Made by a program: the position numbers and the translations under genes. 47,841 bases of DNA. Source: Bacteroidota bacterium (GTDB lineage Bacteria > Bacteroidota > Bacteroidia > AKYH767-A > OLB10). The stretch spans positions 1 to 47,841 of the forward strand of contig CAUJFJ010000338.1 in assembly GCA_963169675.1 (NCBI GenBank), read 5' to 3'. Each line of letters opens with the position of its first letter. Position 1 is the first letter of the stretch. The notes below the pieces were generated by a model. That model saw nothing but the letters and a program-made list of their open reading frames with translations. It made no database searches and was not told where the DNA came from. Shown here piece by piece: positions 9,621 to 20,300 of the stretch.

Positions 9621-10047
9621 ATGCCTTTAGTTTTCCTGCCAAAGAAATCAATCCCATTTCATATACCTGAATACCCAAACCGCTGATGATTCCTTTACAA
9701 CTTTTGGAAAGCAATGACACCCGACGTTCAGGTTCACGGGCAAAAATATTTGATAAGTGCACTTCAATCACAGGCGTGTTTATGGCGGCAACTGCATCAG
9801 CTATAGCAATTGAGGTATGTGTATATCCTCCGGCATTTAAAATTATTCCATCGCTATTGAAACCATTAGACTGGATCAAATTAACGAGTTCTCCTTCTAC
9901 ATTTGATTGAAAAGCGAGTAACTCAATTTCAGGATAAGCCTGCTGCAATTTTTGAAAATACGCATCGAAGGTTTGGTTACCATAAATTTCAGGCTCACGC
10001 ACTCCCAATAAGTTTAAGTTCGGACCGTTTATAATTACAATTCTCAT
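9619..10047 (-). CDS. aroQ: Type II 3-dehydroquinate dehydratase
   Basis: MRIVIINGPNLNLLGVREPEIYG...SNVEGELVNLIQ...GIILNAGGYTHTSIAIADA...VIEVHLSNIFAREPERR. Confidence 0.95.
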   Translation of the reverse strand: MRIVIINGPNLNLLGVREPEIYGNQTFDAYFQKLQQAYPEIELLAFQSNVEGELVNLIQSNGFNSDGIILNAGGYTHTSIAIADAVAAINTPVIEVHLSNIFAREPERRVSLLSKSCKGIISGLGIQVYEMGLISLAGKLKA

Positions 10048-10159
10048 AGTTGGCAATTAAACAGATTTCAATAGTGCTAAATTGAGCATTTTATTCCTTT
10101 TACTCAACTTATATGCTTAAAATCTTCAGCCTCACCAATCGATTTGTTATTTTTGTGAG

Positions 10160-11059
10160 ATGAGTTGGCCAGCCTACATCAAAGGATTCAGATCTTACCT
10201 GCAACTGGAGCGTTCGCTTTCAGGCAATTCGGTTTCGGCCTATGAACACGACATCGAAAAGTTTTTTCAGTATCTCCAGTATAAAAACCTGCAGGTGGCA
10301 CCTGGGAATATTCAATTGTCAGATTTGCAAGGTTTCGTTAAGTGGATCAATGAATTGGGAATGAGTGCCAGAAGTCAGGCCAGAATATTATCAGGAATCA
10401 AATCGTTTTACAAATATTTATTACTCGAAAATATTGTGAAAGACGATCCTACTGAATTGCTGGAAGGGCCAAAGCTAGGACGTAAATTGCCCGATTTTTT
10501 GTCGGTAGAAGAAATCAATCAGATCATAGCTGCAATTGATCTCAGTAAGCCGGAAGGGGAACGGAATAAAGCAATGCTGGAGACACTCTATAGTAGTGGG
10601 CTTCGTGTCTCTGAACTGGTTGGCCTGCGGAAATCCAATCTGTATCCGGAAATTAGTCTGGTTCGGATCACCGGAAAAGGCAATAAAGAACGATTGGTTC
10701 CTATTGGAAGTGTGGCTCTAAAACAAATACATCGTTATGAGACTTCCTACAGAATGCATTTGAAAATTAAACCCGGTAACGAAGATTATTTATTTCTGAA
10801 CAGACGCGGAGCTAAACTTACCAGGGAGATGGTTTTTACTATCATCAAAGAACTTGTGATGATTGCTGGAATTAATAAAAGTATCAGTCCGCACACTTTC
10901 CGACATTCCTTTGCGACCCATTTGATAGAAGGAGGGGCTGATTTAAGAGCAGTGCAGGAGATGCTTGGTCATGAGAGTATCACAACCACTGAGATTTATA
11001 CACATCTCGACCGTGATTATCTGAGGTCAGCTATTCTGCAGTTTCATCCAAGGAGTTAA
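10160..11059 (+). CDS. xerD: Site-specific tyrosine recombinase XerD
   Basis: LETLYSSGLRVSELVGL...GKGNKERLVPIG...HTFRHSFATHLIEGGADLRAVQEMLGHESITTTEIYTHLD. Confidence 0.92.
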   Translation: MSWPAYIKGFRSYLQLERSLSGNSVSAYEHDIEKFFQYLQYKNLQVAPGNIQLSDLQGFVKWINELGMSARSQARILSGIKSFYKYLLLENIVKDDPTELLEGPKLGRKLPDFLSVEEINQIIAAIDLSKPEGERNKAMLETLYSSGLRVSELVGLRKSNLYPEISLVRITGKGNKERLVPIGSVALKQIHRYETSYRMHLKIKPGNEDYLFLNRRGAKLTREMVFTIIKELVMIAGINKSISPHTFRHSFATHLIEGGADLRAVQEMLGHESITTTEIYTHLDRDYLRSAILQFHPRS

Positions 11060-11079
11060 TTTTAAATCGGAACCTATCT

Positions 11080-11574
11080 ATGCAATTTTCTGCCATCGAC
11101 TACATTAATAATCTGGAACTCCTTCCACATCCGGAGGGTGGTTATTACAAAGAGACATACAGAAGTTCATCCTTGATTGAAGGGAATGGGGAGTTCCCTG
11201 GTGGACGAGCATTTGCTACAGCAATTTATTTTTTGATTGAAGCGAATAATTTTTCCGCATTCCATAAAATTAAATCAGATGAGACCTGGCACTTTTATGG
11301 AGGAAGCGCACTCGAAGTTATTGAGTTAGATGCTGTCGGAAAATTAACTTCAACTGTTGTGGGGTCGGATATTTTGAACGGTCAACTTTTGCAATACACT
11401 GTGACTGCAGGAAACTGGTTTGCAAGCAGGGTTTTGAATGGAGCACCATTTTCATTAGTTGGCTGTACTGTTGCCCCTGGATTTGACTTCAGAGATTTTG
11501 AAATGGCAAAGAGACAAGAACTCCTTAAAAGTTTTCCCATGCACAGTGACATAATCTTAGCGTTAACCAGATAA
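11080..11574 (+). CDS. Cupin domain-containing protein (DUF985 family)
   Basis: LELLPHPEGGYYKETYRSS...ATAIYFLIEANNFSAFHKIKSDETWHFYGGSALEVIEL...VGCTVAPGFDFRDFEMAKR. Confidence 0.88.
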   Translation: MQFSAIDYINNLELLPHPEGGYYKETYRSSSLIEGNGEFPGGRAFATAIYFLIEANNFSAFHKIKSDETWHFYGGSALEVIELDAVGKLTSTVVGSDILNGQLLQYTVTAGNWFASRVLNGAPFSLVGCTVAPGFDFRDFEMAKRQELLKSFPMHSDIILALTR

Positions 11575-11583
11575 ATCAAATTT

Positions 11584-12795
11584 ATGGCTGCTATTTTGGT
11601 AATTGGAGGAGGAGCAGCAGGCTTTTTTGCAGCAATTCATGCGGCTCACAAAAATAATAAAGTGGTGATTTTCGAAAAATCCGGTAAGGTGCTTTCGAAA
11701 GTAAAGGTTTCTGGTGGAGGAAGGTGTAATGTAACAAACACTATTTCTGATATCAATCTGCTGATCGCAAATTATCCAAGAGGCAGAAAAGAACTCAGAA
11801 ATGTACTTTCAAGATTTTCAACATTGGATACTGTTAACTGGTTTGAATCACGTGGTGTGAAATTGAAAACGGAACCTGATGGACGAATGTTTCCTGGTAC
11901 AGATTCCTCTCAAACTATTATTGATTGTCTGTTAAGTGAGATTCAGAAAAAGGGAATATCATTAAATCTGAATACTTCTGTCAAAGAGATTAATTTTGAG
12001 AATAGTAAATTCAATGTGCTGACAGAATCAGGAATGGAATATATTTTTGATAAAATTATAGTTGCAACCGGAGGTTTTCCACAACTAAAGTCTTATCAAT
12101 GGTTATCATTTTCCGGGCACAAAATTATTCCTCCGGTACCAAGTTTGTTTACTTTCAATATTCCCAAAAATCCTTTTGACGGATTAATGGGAGTTTCAGT
12201 TCCTATGGCGCGTATCAGAATTGAAGGGTTTAATGAAATTTCAGAAGGCCCAATGCTGTTTACTCATTGGGGCTTGAGTGGTCCCGCAGTTTTAAAGATG
12301 AGTTCATTGGCTGCAAGGTATTTAGCCGAAAAGCAATATGAATTTAGAGTGGGTATTAATTTCGTCCCTGCAATGAATGAAGAACAAGTCAGACAACTAT
12401 TGCTAAGTAACAAGGTTATTCTTAAAGAAAAGAAAATTTTAAATTCAGTGATAGCAGCTTTGCCTTCCCGGCTTTGGGAAAGGTTAGTTGAGCTTTCCGG
12501 TATTCCTAAAGAATTAAAATGGGGAGAGGTTTCAAATACACTAATCAACAAACTTGCATCGATTATTTCGAATTCTTTGATTGAAGTAAAAGGGAAAACA
12601 ACTTTTAAGGAAGAGTTCGTTACATGTGGCGGAGTTGCTTTGAAAGAAATAAATATGTCAACTATGGAAAGTAAATTATTGCCTGGATTATATTTTGCAG
12701 GGGAAATTCTGGATATAGATGGTGTAACAGGTGGATTCAATTTTCAGGCAGCCTGGTCTACAGGTTTTATTGCTGGTACCAATGCCGGAGCCTAA
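11584..12795 (+). CDS. BaiN/HI0933-family NAD(P)/FAD-dependent oxidoreductase
   Basis: ILVIGGGAAGFFAAIHAA...SGKVLSKVKVSGGGRCNVTNT...GRMFPGTDSSQTIIDCL...GLSGPAVLKMS...VTCGGVALKEINMSTMESKLLPGLYFAGEILDIDGVTGGFNFQAAWSTGFIAG. Confidence 0.92.
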   Translation: MAAILVIGGGAAGFFAAIHAAHKNNKVVIFEKSGKVLSKVKVSGGGRCNVTNTISDINLLIANYPRGRKELRNVLSRFSTLDTVNWFESRGVKLKTEPDGRMFPGTDSSQTIIDCLLSEIQKKGISLNLNTSVKEINFENSKFNVLTESGMEYIFDKIIVATGGFPQLKSYQWLSFSGHKIIPPVPSLFTFNIPKNPFDGLMGVSVPMARIRIEGFNEISEGPMLFTHWGLSGPAVLKMSSLAARYLAEKQYEFRVGINFVPAMNEEQVRQLLLSNKVILKEKKILNSVIAALPSRLWERLVELSGIPKELKWGEVSNTLINKLASIISNSLIEVKGKTTFKEEFVTCGGVALKEINMSTMESKLLPGLYFAGEILDIDGVTGGFNFQAAWSTGFIAGTNAGA

Positions 12796-12831
12796 AAAAA
12801 AAGGCCATCTCGATAGAGACAGCCTTTTTAA
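12794..12831. terminator. Bidirectional terminator between convergent genes
   Basis: AAAAAGGC-ca-TCTC-gata-GAGA-ca-GCCTTTTT flanked by A- and T-tracts. Confidence 0.75.
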
Positions 12832-12849
12832 TATTAGTGAATGATGTTA

Positions 12850-14385
12850 TTACATCAACACGATTTTTCTATTTACAGTTCCATTCTCAAGTTCAATTCT
12901 TACGAAGTAACTTCCGGAATTTATTGAACCACGATTGATCGTATATTTTCTTGATTCAGTAACAGATACTTCTTTAACTTTCCTTCCAGAAATATCATAC
13001 AATCCGATGGCTTTAATTTTGTTGTTGATAGATGATAAATCAACATTGATTACATCAGAAGCGGGATTTGGAGATACAGAAATTAAAGCATCAGCAGTTT
13101 CGATAGAATTGATGCCGGTAGATAGTCCAAGGCAATAAACAATTCTTGGATTCAGGTAATTCATTACTGTATCGATATAAGCTAAACCTTTAGCTTTCGA
13201 CATATCTGGATTTGTCAATAATGCATTACCATAAATTTGAGTACCATTTGCTCCAACTGTTGCCGCTCCATTTACAACACTTAATGAATCAAACCACTCC
13301 CATGGTCCTGATTGAACCTGTGGAGTAGTTGCGAAGCCATAAAGACCATCATAACCGCTGTTGTTTAAGTTTGCTGCCTGAGTGTATGCATCAGTAAAAC
13401 CTGCGCTGATAAAACAATCATTATTTCCATATTGATTTGCTAAACGAATGATCGATTTTGAACCGATTACATCGACAACAGATTGAGGAGGATTTCCTGG
13501 TACAAATACGATACCTACATCAAAAGGAGCAAATGGATCACCGATAACGTGCATTGCAACAGTTGGTACATCACCAGGTTCGAGCCAGGTAGAATCACCT
13601 AATGCTCCACCCATGTTGAATGCAAAGTGAATAGTGTTATCATAACCAACATTGTTATTAGGATTGTTTAATTGTGGAATTCCACCGAATCCATCAAAAT
13701 CACCTAACAATGCCTGATTTACATACGACTGACCTGCAACAAATCCATAAGTAGCATCAGTAGTTCCGCTGATGAATTTAGGAAGTGTAATTTCAGCTGG
13801 ATCATCTAAACTAGCGTAGTTAACAGCAATGTATCCACCTGTTCCCTGTCCGCCAAGAATAACAGCATTTGGATCAATTTTATAAGTATCAGTTGTTGCT
13901 GCATCTTTTTTGAAGAAACGAACGCAAGCTTTAGCATCCTGAATAGAACGGTATACAGCATTCAGTAAGGTGCCGCGGCGGATGTCCACATTCGAACCAG
14001 CAGGATTCCAACCAACACGGTAGTCCATGTTAGCTACAACATAACCTCTGCGAGCAAATTGTTTGCAGATTTCAACAGTTGCACTGTCCTGGCGACTTCC
14101 GGTTGGAGTGCCATTGATAAATGGTGGCAAATAACTGCCTGTGTGCATGAAGATAATCAGAGGACGGTCCTGTAATACATCACCATCCGGCTCATAAATA
14201 TCCATCAACAATGGAATTGAAGCAGGAGTAGGAGGAGGGAAGATTGAAATGTTTTCCCCGTATTGTACATTAGACGTAACGGTTACATTGGGGAACACTT
14301 CAGAAAGGTAGCGCTGTGCCATAAGAGTACCAGGCAGTATCATCATCGCTATCCCGGCTGATACATTTAGTAAAGTTCTTTTCAT
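12850..14385 (-). CDS. Secreted carboxylesterase/alpha-beta-hydrolase-like protein with T9SS type A sorting domain
   Basis: MKRTLLNVSAGIAMMILPGTLMAQ signal; LLMDIYEPDGDVLQDRPLIIFMHTGSY...CKQFARRGYVVANMDYRVGW...DAKACVRFFKKDA...VILGGQGTGGYIAVNYAS; C-terminal SPNPASDVINVDLSS...NSGSYFVRIELENGTVNRKIVLM. Confidence 0.82.
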   Translation of the reverse strand: MKRTLLNVSAGIAMMILPGTLMAQRYLSEVFPNVTVTSNVQYGENISIFPPPTPASIPLLMDIYEPDGDVLQDRPLIIFMHTGSYLPPFINGTPTGSRQDSATVEICKQFARRGYVVANMDYRVGWNPAGSNVDIRRGTLLNAVYRSIQDAKACVRFFKKDAATTDTYKIDPNAVILGGQGTGGYIAVNYASLDDPAEITLPKFISGTTDATYGFVAGQSYVNQALLGDFDGFGGIPQLNNPNNNVGYDNTIHFAFNMGGALGDSTWLEPGDVPTVAMHVIGDPFAPFDVGIVFVPGNPPQSVVDVIGSKSIIRLANQYGNNDCFISAGFTDAYTQAANLNNSGYDGLYGFATTPQVQSGPWEWFDSLSVVNGAATVGANGTQIYGNALLTNPDMSKAKGLAYIDTVMNYLNPRIVYCLGLSTGINSIETADALISVSPNPASDVINVDLSSINNKIKAIGLYDISGRKVKEVSVTESRKYTINRGSINSGSYFVRIELENGTVNRKIVLM

Positions 14386-14430
14386 GTTAGTTATATTAAG
14401 ATTTAAGTTTTGCATTATTTGGTCTCTAAA

Positions 14431-17247
14431 TTACTTCAAATTTTTGGATGGTGCTGAAATGATTATGCTAAAGTAATAAAGTCTACCCACAAGTGGACCA
14501 CCATAAACTTCATAGTGTTGATTATCAAGCAGATTAGATGATCCTAGCTTGAAGATAAGTCTGTCTTTGTCAAATTTATAGTTGATCTGAGCATCCACAA
14601 CACCATACGATTCAATGTATCCGGTAAATTGAGGTGATCCTTCATAGTTGAAGCCATCCACCCATTTATAATTAATATTAAAGCTAAAATTATTGATATC
14701 ACGACCATTAAAGCCAATGTTAAATTTATGTTCAGGGGTATTAAATGCCGGTATCAAAGGATCATCTGAGCCTCCTAAATCGAGGACGTTATAGCTGTAA
14801 TTTGTGGTAATCGCATAATATTTTCCGAGATAATAATTTATGCCCACTGTTACTCCTCGTGTGGTTACAATGTCTTCTGCATTTGTGGCTACACGCAAAA
14901 CATTGTTGAAGCGTAAATCGGTATATGAAAAAGGAGGAAAAATAATTGGCACCTGAAATGTATCTACATCTGCACCAATTTTATATCCTATAAAGTTTTT
15001 ATACGATGAATAATATGCGCTGGCATCAATATATAAACGCTTTGCAACAGTAGTCCGGTATCCAATTTCCAATGATTTCACTTCTTCCGGACGCACTGCC
15101 TTTACGTTGAAAAATTCCAGTGTATCAAATTTCTTATTGAAATCATAAAAATTAATGAGAGATGGTACTGTAACTAATCCATCAAACCCATCTTTGTTTC
15201 CAATTAATATAGCTCTTCCTACAGGATAATATAAATACTGATCGGCAAGAGTTGGATTTCTGATTGCTGATGAGAAGGAAGCTCTGATAACTTTTTCTTC
15301 CCCGGGAAGGTAAACAGCAGAAACAGCAGGGGAGAAGAGGTAGTCGAAATTTTTATTCTTATCAACCCGCGCTGTTGCACTAAGTTTGAGTTTATCCTTC
15401 AAGAACTTTTTTTCAACACCAGCATAAGCTCCACCTTCTTCATTTCGGATTTTAACTCCCATGGTATCACTGAAGATAGTACCATCAGATTCCGGAAGAT
15501 ACCAGCGATAATTAGCGCCGATTACAATGTCCATAAATTTTGGTGTGAATTTGTATTCACCATGAACATGGTATAGAGCAGACTTATCATATAGTCTTGA
15601 TCCGCCTTCAGAAAATGATTTTTTACTGGTAATATTTGCAAATGCTGTATCAAATTGAAAACTTCCGGGTTCATAAAACGCACTGTTTTCATTCAGCGGG
15701 TTTCCTACTCCATTCACAAAGGCCTGGGTAAGGTTGTGATAATAATTAAGTGTATCAGGATAATTTTGGCTCAAAAAAGGATTGATAGCACTCAGGTATT
15801 CCTCATAAGTAGTATATTGATTTGGTTGAGGAAATCCGGGTAGTGTCTGAAGATTATTTTTAACGTTGATAAACCAATAGTCAATATAGTCTTGATACCA
15901 GTCGCCATTGCTCTTCGCAGAATTTTGCATAAGCAAAGCAGTGAAAAAAGCATCATAAGATTTTCCTGCATCTTCATGTGTTGCATAGGCTCTTAAGAAC
16001 CATTTGTCCTGCTTTCTGATTTCAATCCTGTTTTGGTAGAATCTGATATCTTTCAGAGAATATCGGTTATCACCCTGGTAAATAGTTGTTCCTGTACCAA
16101 AGTTGGAGGCAACAATTAATTCAGTTTCGGGCCTTAATTTGTAATGAAGTGCAGTTCCTATTTTCAGATTTGATGTGTTGTAATCAACCAGATCTTTTTC
16201 AAAATAACCTCTGCGGGAAATTACTCCAAGTCCAGGGTAATCTTTTGAATTCTGATTCAAATCAAAACCATTCTGATATTCATCACCATAAACATTCACA
16301 GCATCATAACCACCAGGGTTTGTAGCAGCACTTCTCGATTGAGGTGTTGCACTCAGGTTCTCAGCCTCCCAGTCATTAACTTTGAGATAGAATATGTTGA
16401 ATTTATATCCAAATTTCTCAATACCTTTTTTGTTTTTAATAACGTCTGCAAAACGAACTGCATTTTCAATCAGTCCCCTGTTTCCTACTTTAAATGAAAA
16501 TTCAAGCCCGGGATTAATAAACGGACTTCTGGTGGTCATGCTGATTACTCCGTTAAATGCATTTGGTCCGTAAAATGCAGAGTTAGCACCAACAGCCAAA
16601 TCAACTTTACTTACATCCAGATCTGAAGCACCTAAAAAATTCCCGAGTGAGAAATTAAGTCCGGGTGAGGCATTGTCAACTCCATCAATAATCTGAAGCG
16701 ATCTTACCGGAGATGTACTGTTGAATCCGCGGGTGTTAATAACCTTAAATCCTATGCTTGCTGATGTAAGATCCACACCTTTCAATTGCCCCAGTCCTTC
16801 GTAAAAATTTGCAGCCGGAGTTTCCTTAATGGCAATCACATCCATCGACTCCACAGTCATTGGAGCTTCTTTTTGTTTCTCGGAAATCCTGCTTCCTACA
16901 ACCTCAACATCCTTCAACAATACTTCATTGGCCTGAAGTTTAATAGTTATTGCGGTGTTGGCTTTTACAACAAATTCTTGTTGGATGTATCCGATGTAAG
17001 AGATAACCAGAGTTATGGGTAAAGGTAAATCAGTGGTTATTTTAAACTTTCCATCAAGATCTGTTTGTGCACCCGTGGTGGTTCCTTTTATTACCACATT
17101 GGCTCCAATAAGTGTCTCGTTAGTTTTATTGTCTTTTATTACACCACTCAAGGTTTGTTGAGCAAACGTTGAAAGTGGACATAAACATATGATAAACAGT
17201 AAGTTAAAAAGATAGCTAGCGAGGTTCCTCTGATTGTTATGCTTCAT
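14431..17247 (-). CDS. TonB-dependent receptor with N-terminal carboxypeptidase-regulatory-like domain
   Basis: LSGVIKDNKTNETLIGANVVIKGTTTGAQTDLDGKFKI; plug VESMDVIAIKETPAANFYEGLGQLKGVDLTSASIGFKVINTRGFNSTSPVRSLQIIDGVDNASPG; C-terminal beta-strands. Confidence 0.93.
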   Translation of the reverse strand: MKHNNQRNLASYLFNLLFIICLCPLSTFAQQTLSGVIKDNKTNETLIGANVVIKGTTTGAQTDLDGKFKITTDLPLPITLVISYIGYIQQEFVVKANTAITIKLQANEVLLKDVEVVGSRISEKQKEAPMTVESMDVIAIKETPAANFYEGLGQLKGVDLTSASIGFKVINTRGFNSTSPVRSLQIIDGVDNASPGLNFSLGNFLGASDLDVSKVDLAVGANSAFYGPNAFNGVISMTTRSPFINPGLEFSFKVGNRGLIENAVRFADVIKNKKGIEKFGYKFNIFYLKVNDWEAENLSATPQSRSAATNPGGYDAVNVYGDEYQNGFDLNQNSKDYPGLGVISRRGYFEKDLVDYNTSNLKIGTALHYKLRPETELIVASNFGTGTTIYQGDNRYSLKDIRFYQNRIEIRKQDKWFLRAYATHEDAGKSYDAFFTALLMQNSAKSNGDWYQDYIDYWFINVKNNLQTLPGFPQPNQYTTYEEYLSAINPFLSQNYPDTLNYYHNLTQAFVNGVGNPLNENSAFYEPGSFQFDTAFANITSKKSFSEGGSRLYDKSALYHVHGEYKFTPKFMDIVIGANYRWYLPESDGTIFSDTMGVKIRNEEGGAYAGVEKKFLKDKLKLSATARVDKNKNFDYLFSPAVSAVYLPGEEKVIRASFSSAIRNPTLADQYLYYPVGRAILIGNKDGFDGLVTVPSLINFYDFNKKFDTLEFFNVKAVRPEEVKSLEIGYRTTVAKRLYIDASAYYSSYKNFIGYKIGADVDTFQVPIIFPPFSYTDLRFNNVLRVATNAEDIVTTRGVTVGINYYLGKYYAITTNYSYNVLDLGGSDDPLIPAFNTPEHKFNIGFNGRDINNFSFNINYKWVDGFNYEGSPQFTGYIESYGVVDAQINYKFDKDRLIFKLGSSNLLDNQHYEVYGGPLVGRLYYFSIIISAPSKNLK

Positions 17248-17345
17248 ATAGGGATGATTGCTTCTTCCAAAAGTAAGTTTTTCCTTTGTTTTTTAATAGC
17301 ACTTCAAAAAAAATACAGAAAAGTACAACCCTTTCTCAAAATTAC

Positions 17346-20300
17346 TTACTGCGAAATCATGGCATCGGCAGGTTCTTCTTTTTGACGGAATTTATCACGG
17401 AACTTACGGATCAAATCGCCGATTGTATCAAACTCTTCCCGGTAAAAAACACCAACACCTTGGGTATAGGGTGAGTTATAGTTATTGAGAACACTATTGT
17501 TGATAGTTTTATTAAATGCTCTGAAACGGAATTTTCCGTCTTCACTTACTTTTACTTCCACGTTGAAATCACCCACCAGATTGGAAGTGTTTTGACTGGT
17601 ATTGTTATTGTCAGAAACACCAACGTTGCCATCCAGTGTGACACGATCGTTAAAGAGCTGAGTAGACACTGCTATTTCTAATTCTTCCTGACTGAATGCG
17701 TCTGCGGCTCTGTAATTAACTCCCACATTAATAGATTCTGAAATTTGTGAAGCCCAGACACTGAGTTGTTGCGACAAAAATTCAGTCGCATTTGCAGATA
17801 CTCCGGATGAGGATGTGCCTGCATATTCAACTTCTGCTGCTCTTGAAAAGCGGTTTAATACAAGCAGACTCATAGTTTGTCTGCTCTTTTCTTGTTCAGT
17901 TGAAATGTATCTGTTAATAAGAGTCTCAGCAGTTGGGTCTATATCAGGGACCTTAATTTGAAATTGAATGGTTGGATTGAATAATTCATCTTTCAAACTC
18001 AATTGAACTTCCACAGGGACACGCTTCTTGAAAGTGGTATCCTGGAATAAATCGTATAAACTTGCTCGTAATTTATATACACCTTCCAGATCAATAATTG
18101 CATCATAAGGATCACCGCTCCATCGAATAGTTCCGCCCGGATTTATGGTGAATTTTTTATTGATCAAATTCTGCAATGTGAAAAGGTAATCGCCATTGCT
18201 GACCTGATAATCGCCATACATTTTAAATTCTCCCTGAGCATTGATTGACATATTTATATTGCCGGTACCTCTGCCTTTAATAATATCCCCAATTTTGGAA
18301 TCGAAGATAAGTTGTATTTCTGCATCGTTGGTAACATCCAGTTCAAAGTTCATGTTTATCCCTGAGAAATCAACTTCGCCGGATTGTGCCAGTTGGTTTT
18401 CTCCATCGTGAGTGATGAAATTAATGAAGCTGCTACTTGAAACTTCTTCCGGATTACTGAGTGGAATAAATATTTGAGTGTTCTTTTCTGTCTTCAATGC
18501 CAGATCAATATCAATTAAATCGAGCGGACCTCTGACTTTTACAATACCGGAGCCATAGGCTTTTCCATAATATAAATCGTTCTGCGACATGCTGGTATTC
18601 AGCATCTGGAAATTTTTAGCCGTTACATCAAATGAAAGCACAAAATCGGATAAGTGATCATGATAAACATAGCCGTCAACTTTGGCTTGATTTCCGTTTT
18701 CATCATTAACGGTAAAATTTTTAAACCGGAAGTAATTTTCTTCAAATTCAACTTCTTCAGAAAAGTTGTAATGTGTGTTCAGATAATCAAACCTGAAACT
18801 TGTTTGCTGCAGCCGGATTTTACCTTTCATTACAGGTTTGCTGGCAAGACCTGTAATTCGTAGCTCACCTGATGCTTTGCCTCTCAGTTCTGAAATCAGA
18901 TCTTTTGCATATCCACTGAAAGCAGAAAGATTTGTTTTTTGCATAGCGATTTTGAAATCCAGAGAATCATTTTTTTCTGCAATAAAATACTTTCCTTTTA
19001 CTTCAATATTTTTTATTCCACCGCGATCCACCAATGCATCAACTATGATTTTTTTCTCTTTAAGAATAAAACCGAAATCAATTTTTGCATCACCTAAAGT
19101 ATCTCCGTAAAGTTGAAGATCCTTTATAAACATATCAGATGTAATCCCCGGCGTTTTTAATATCCCTGAAAAAGTACCGGTGCCGGTCGCGAAGCCTCCC
19201 ATGTCAACATCATACAACGCAAGAATTGGATTAATGTCACGGGTGTCGAAGTTGGTTAATGATATGGTTAATTTGTCATTCAGATTTTCAGATACAGTTC
19301 CGCCAATATCAATTTTGTGATCTCCTGAGGAAAGGGAAAGATTGCTGATTGTCACTCTTCCTGAGTCAATTAATGCCGAATTGTTTTCATCAATATTCCA
19401 TATTTTATCGTTGACTTCAATATTGGAAGGCATGAATTTAAACTGCACCTGGCCTGTAGCTAAATAATTAGTCTGACCATTAATCTCAAATTTTGTAAGG
19501 TTACTGTCGCGGGCAGAACCTAAAATTGAAAATGATGAACTGTTTTTATCTGTATTTCCATTGATCCGGAAATTTGCTAATTTTAAAGTGTCATTTACGG
19601 TAATCAATTGCATGTTGTTGTTCACCAGAAGCCTTTGACCGGAGGTTGTGATTCCAATTTTTGTACCTTCAAACAGAAAGTCATCATATCTGATACTGTC
19701 AGATATGACATCAAGGGTTATGTTTTTTGTAACGTTATCAATATTGCCTGAAATGCGGGTGCCGGGACTAACCATTAATTCGGGCATGAAGATTTCGAAA
19801 AGAGGATCCGTCTGACCAAAGCTTAATTGATAATTCATTTTCAGCACATCGGATTTATTAGTCTTGCCTGGTTGTAATGCAGGAACATAGGTTGCAATCA
19901 GTTCCTGGATTTCTCCAAACATGGTAGTTCGTTTATAAGTACCTGTCAGGTCGAAATTTGCTATGTCCGATTTTAAGGAAGCATTTTGAATATTTCCGGT
20001 AACTTCGGAGTTATAGACAATAGATTTTATGGTGATAGAATCATTCAATTCCGAATAGTGCGTATTTCTTAAATTAACATAACCTGTCATGTTATCTATG
20101 TCGGATCCTTTAATTTTAATTTCAGCTGTAGTGTTTAGTGTTGCAGAGGAATCCCTGTCAATAAGGTTTAATTTGGCTAAATGAGCATTTTTGATTTCCG
20201 CTTTAAAATCGAATACAGGGAGTTTGTGACTTAAATCGATATTCCCTTTGAAGTCAAGTCCCAGATTGTTTTCATTTACATTTAATATTCCATTGAATAA

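Noticed and set aside
10160-11059. Tyrosine recombinase as a sign of an integrative element
   Set aside because: Sequence is XerD-like, flanked by housekeeping genes, with no att-like repeats or mobile cargo.
12264-12740. 158-aa minus-strand ORF opposite the BaiN-like gene
   Set aside because: Shadow ORF of a strongly conserved flavoprotein; no recognisable motif or own start context.
14431-17247. SusC/SusD polysaccharide utilisation locus
   Set aside because: No SusD-like lipoprotein or glycoside hydrolase nearby; the receptor alone is not enough.
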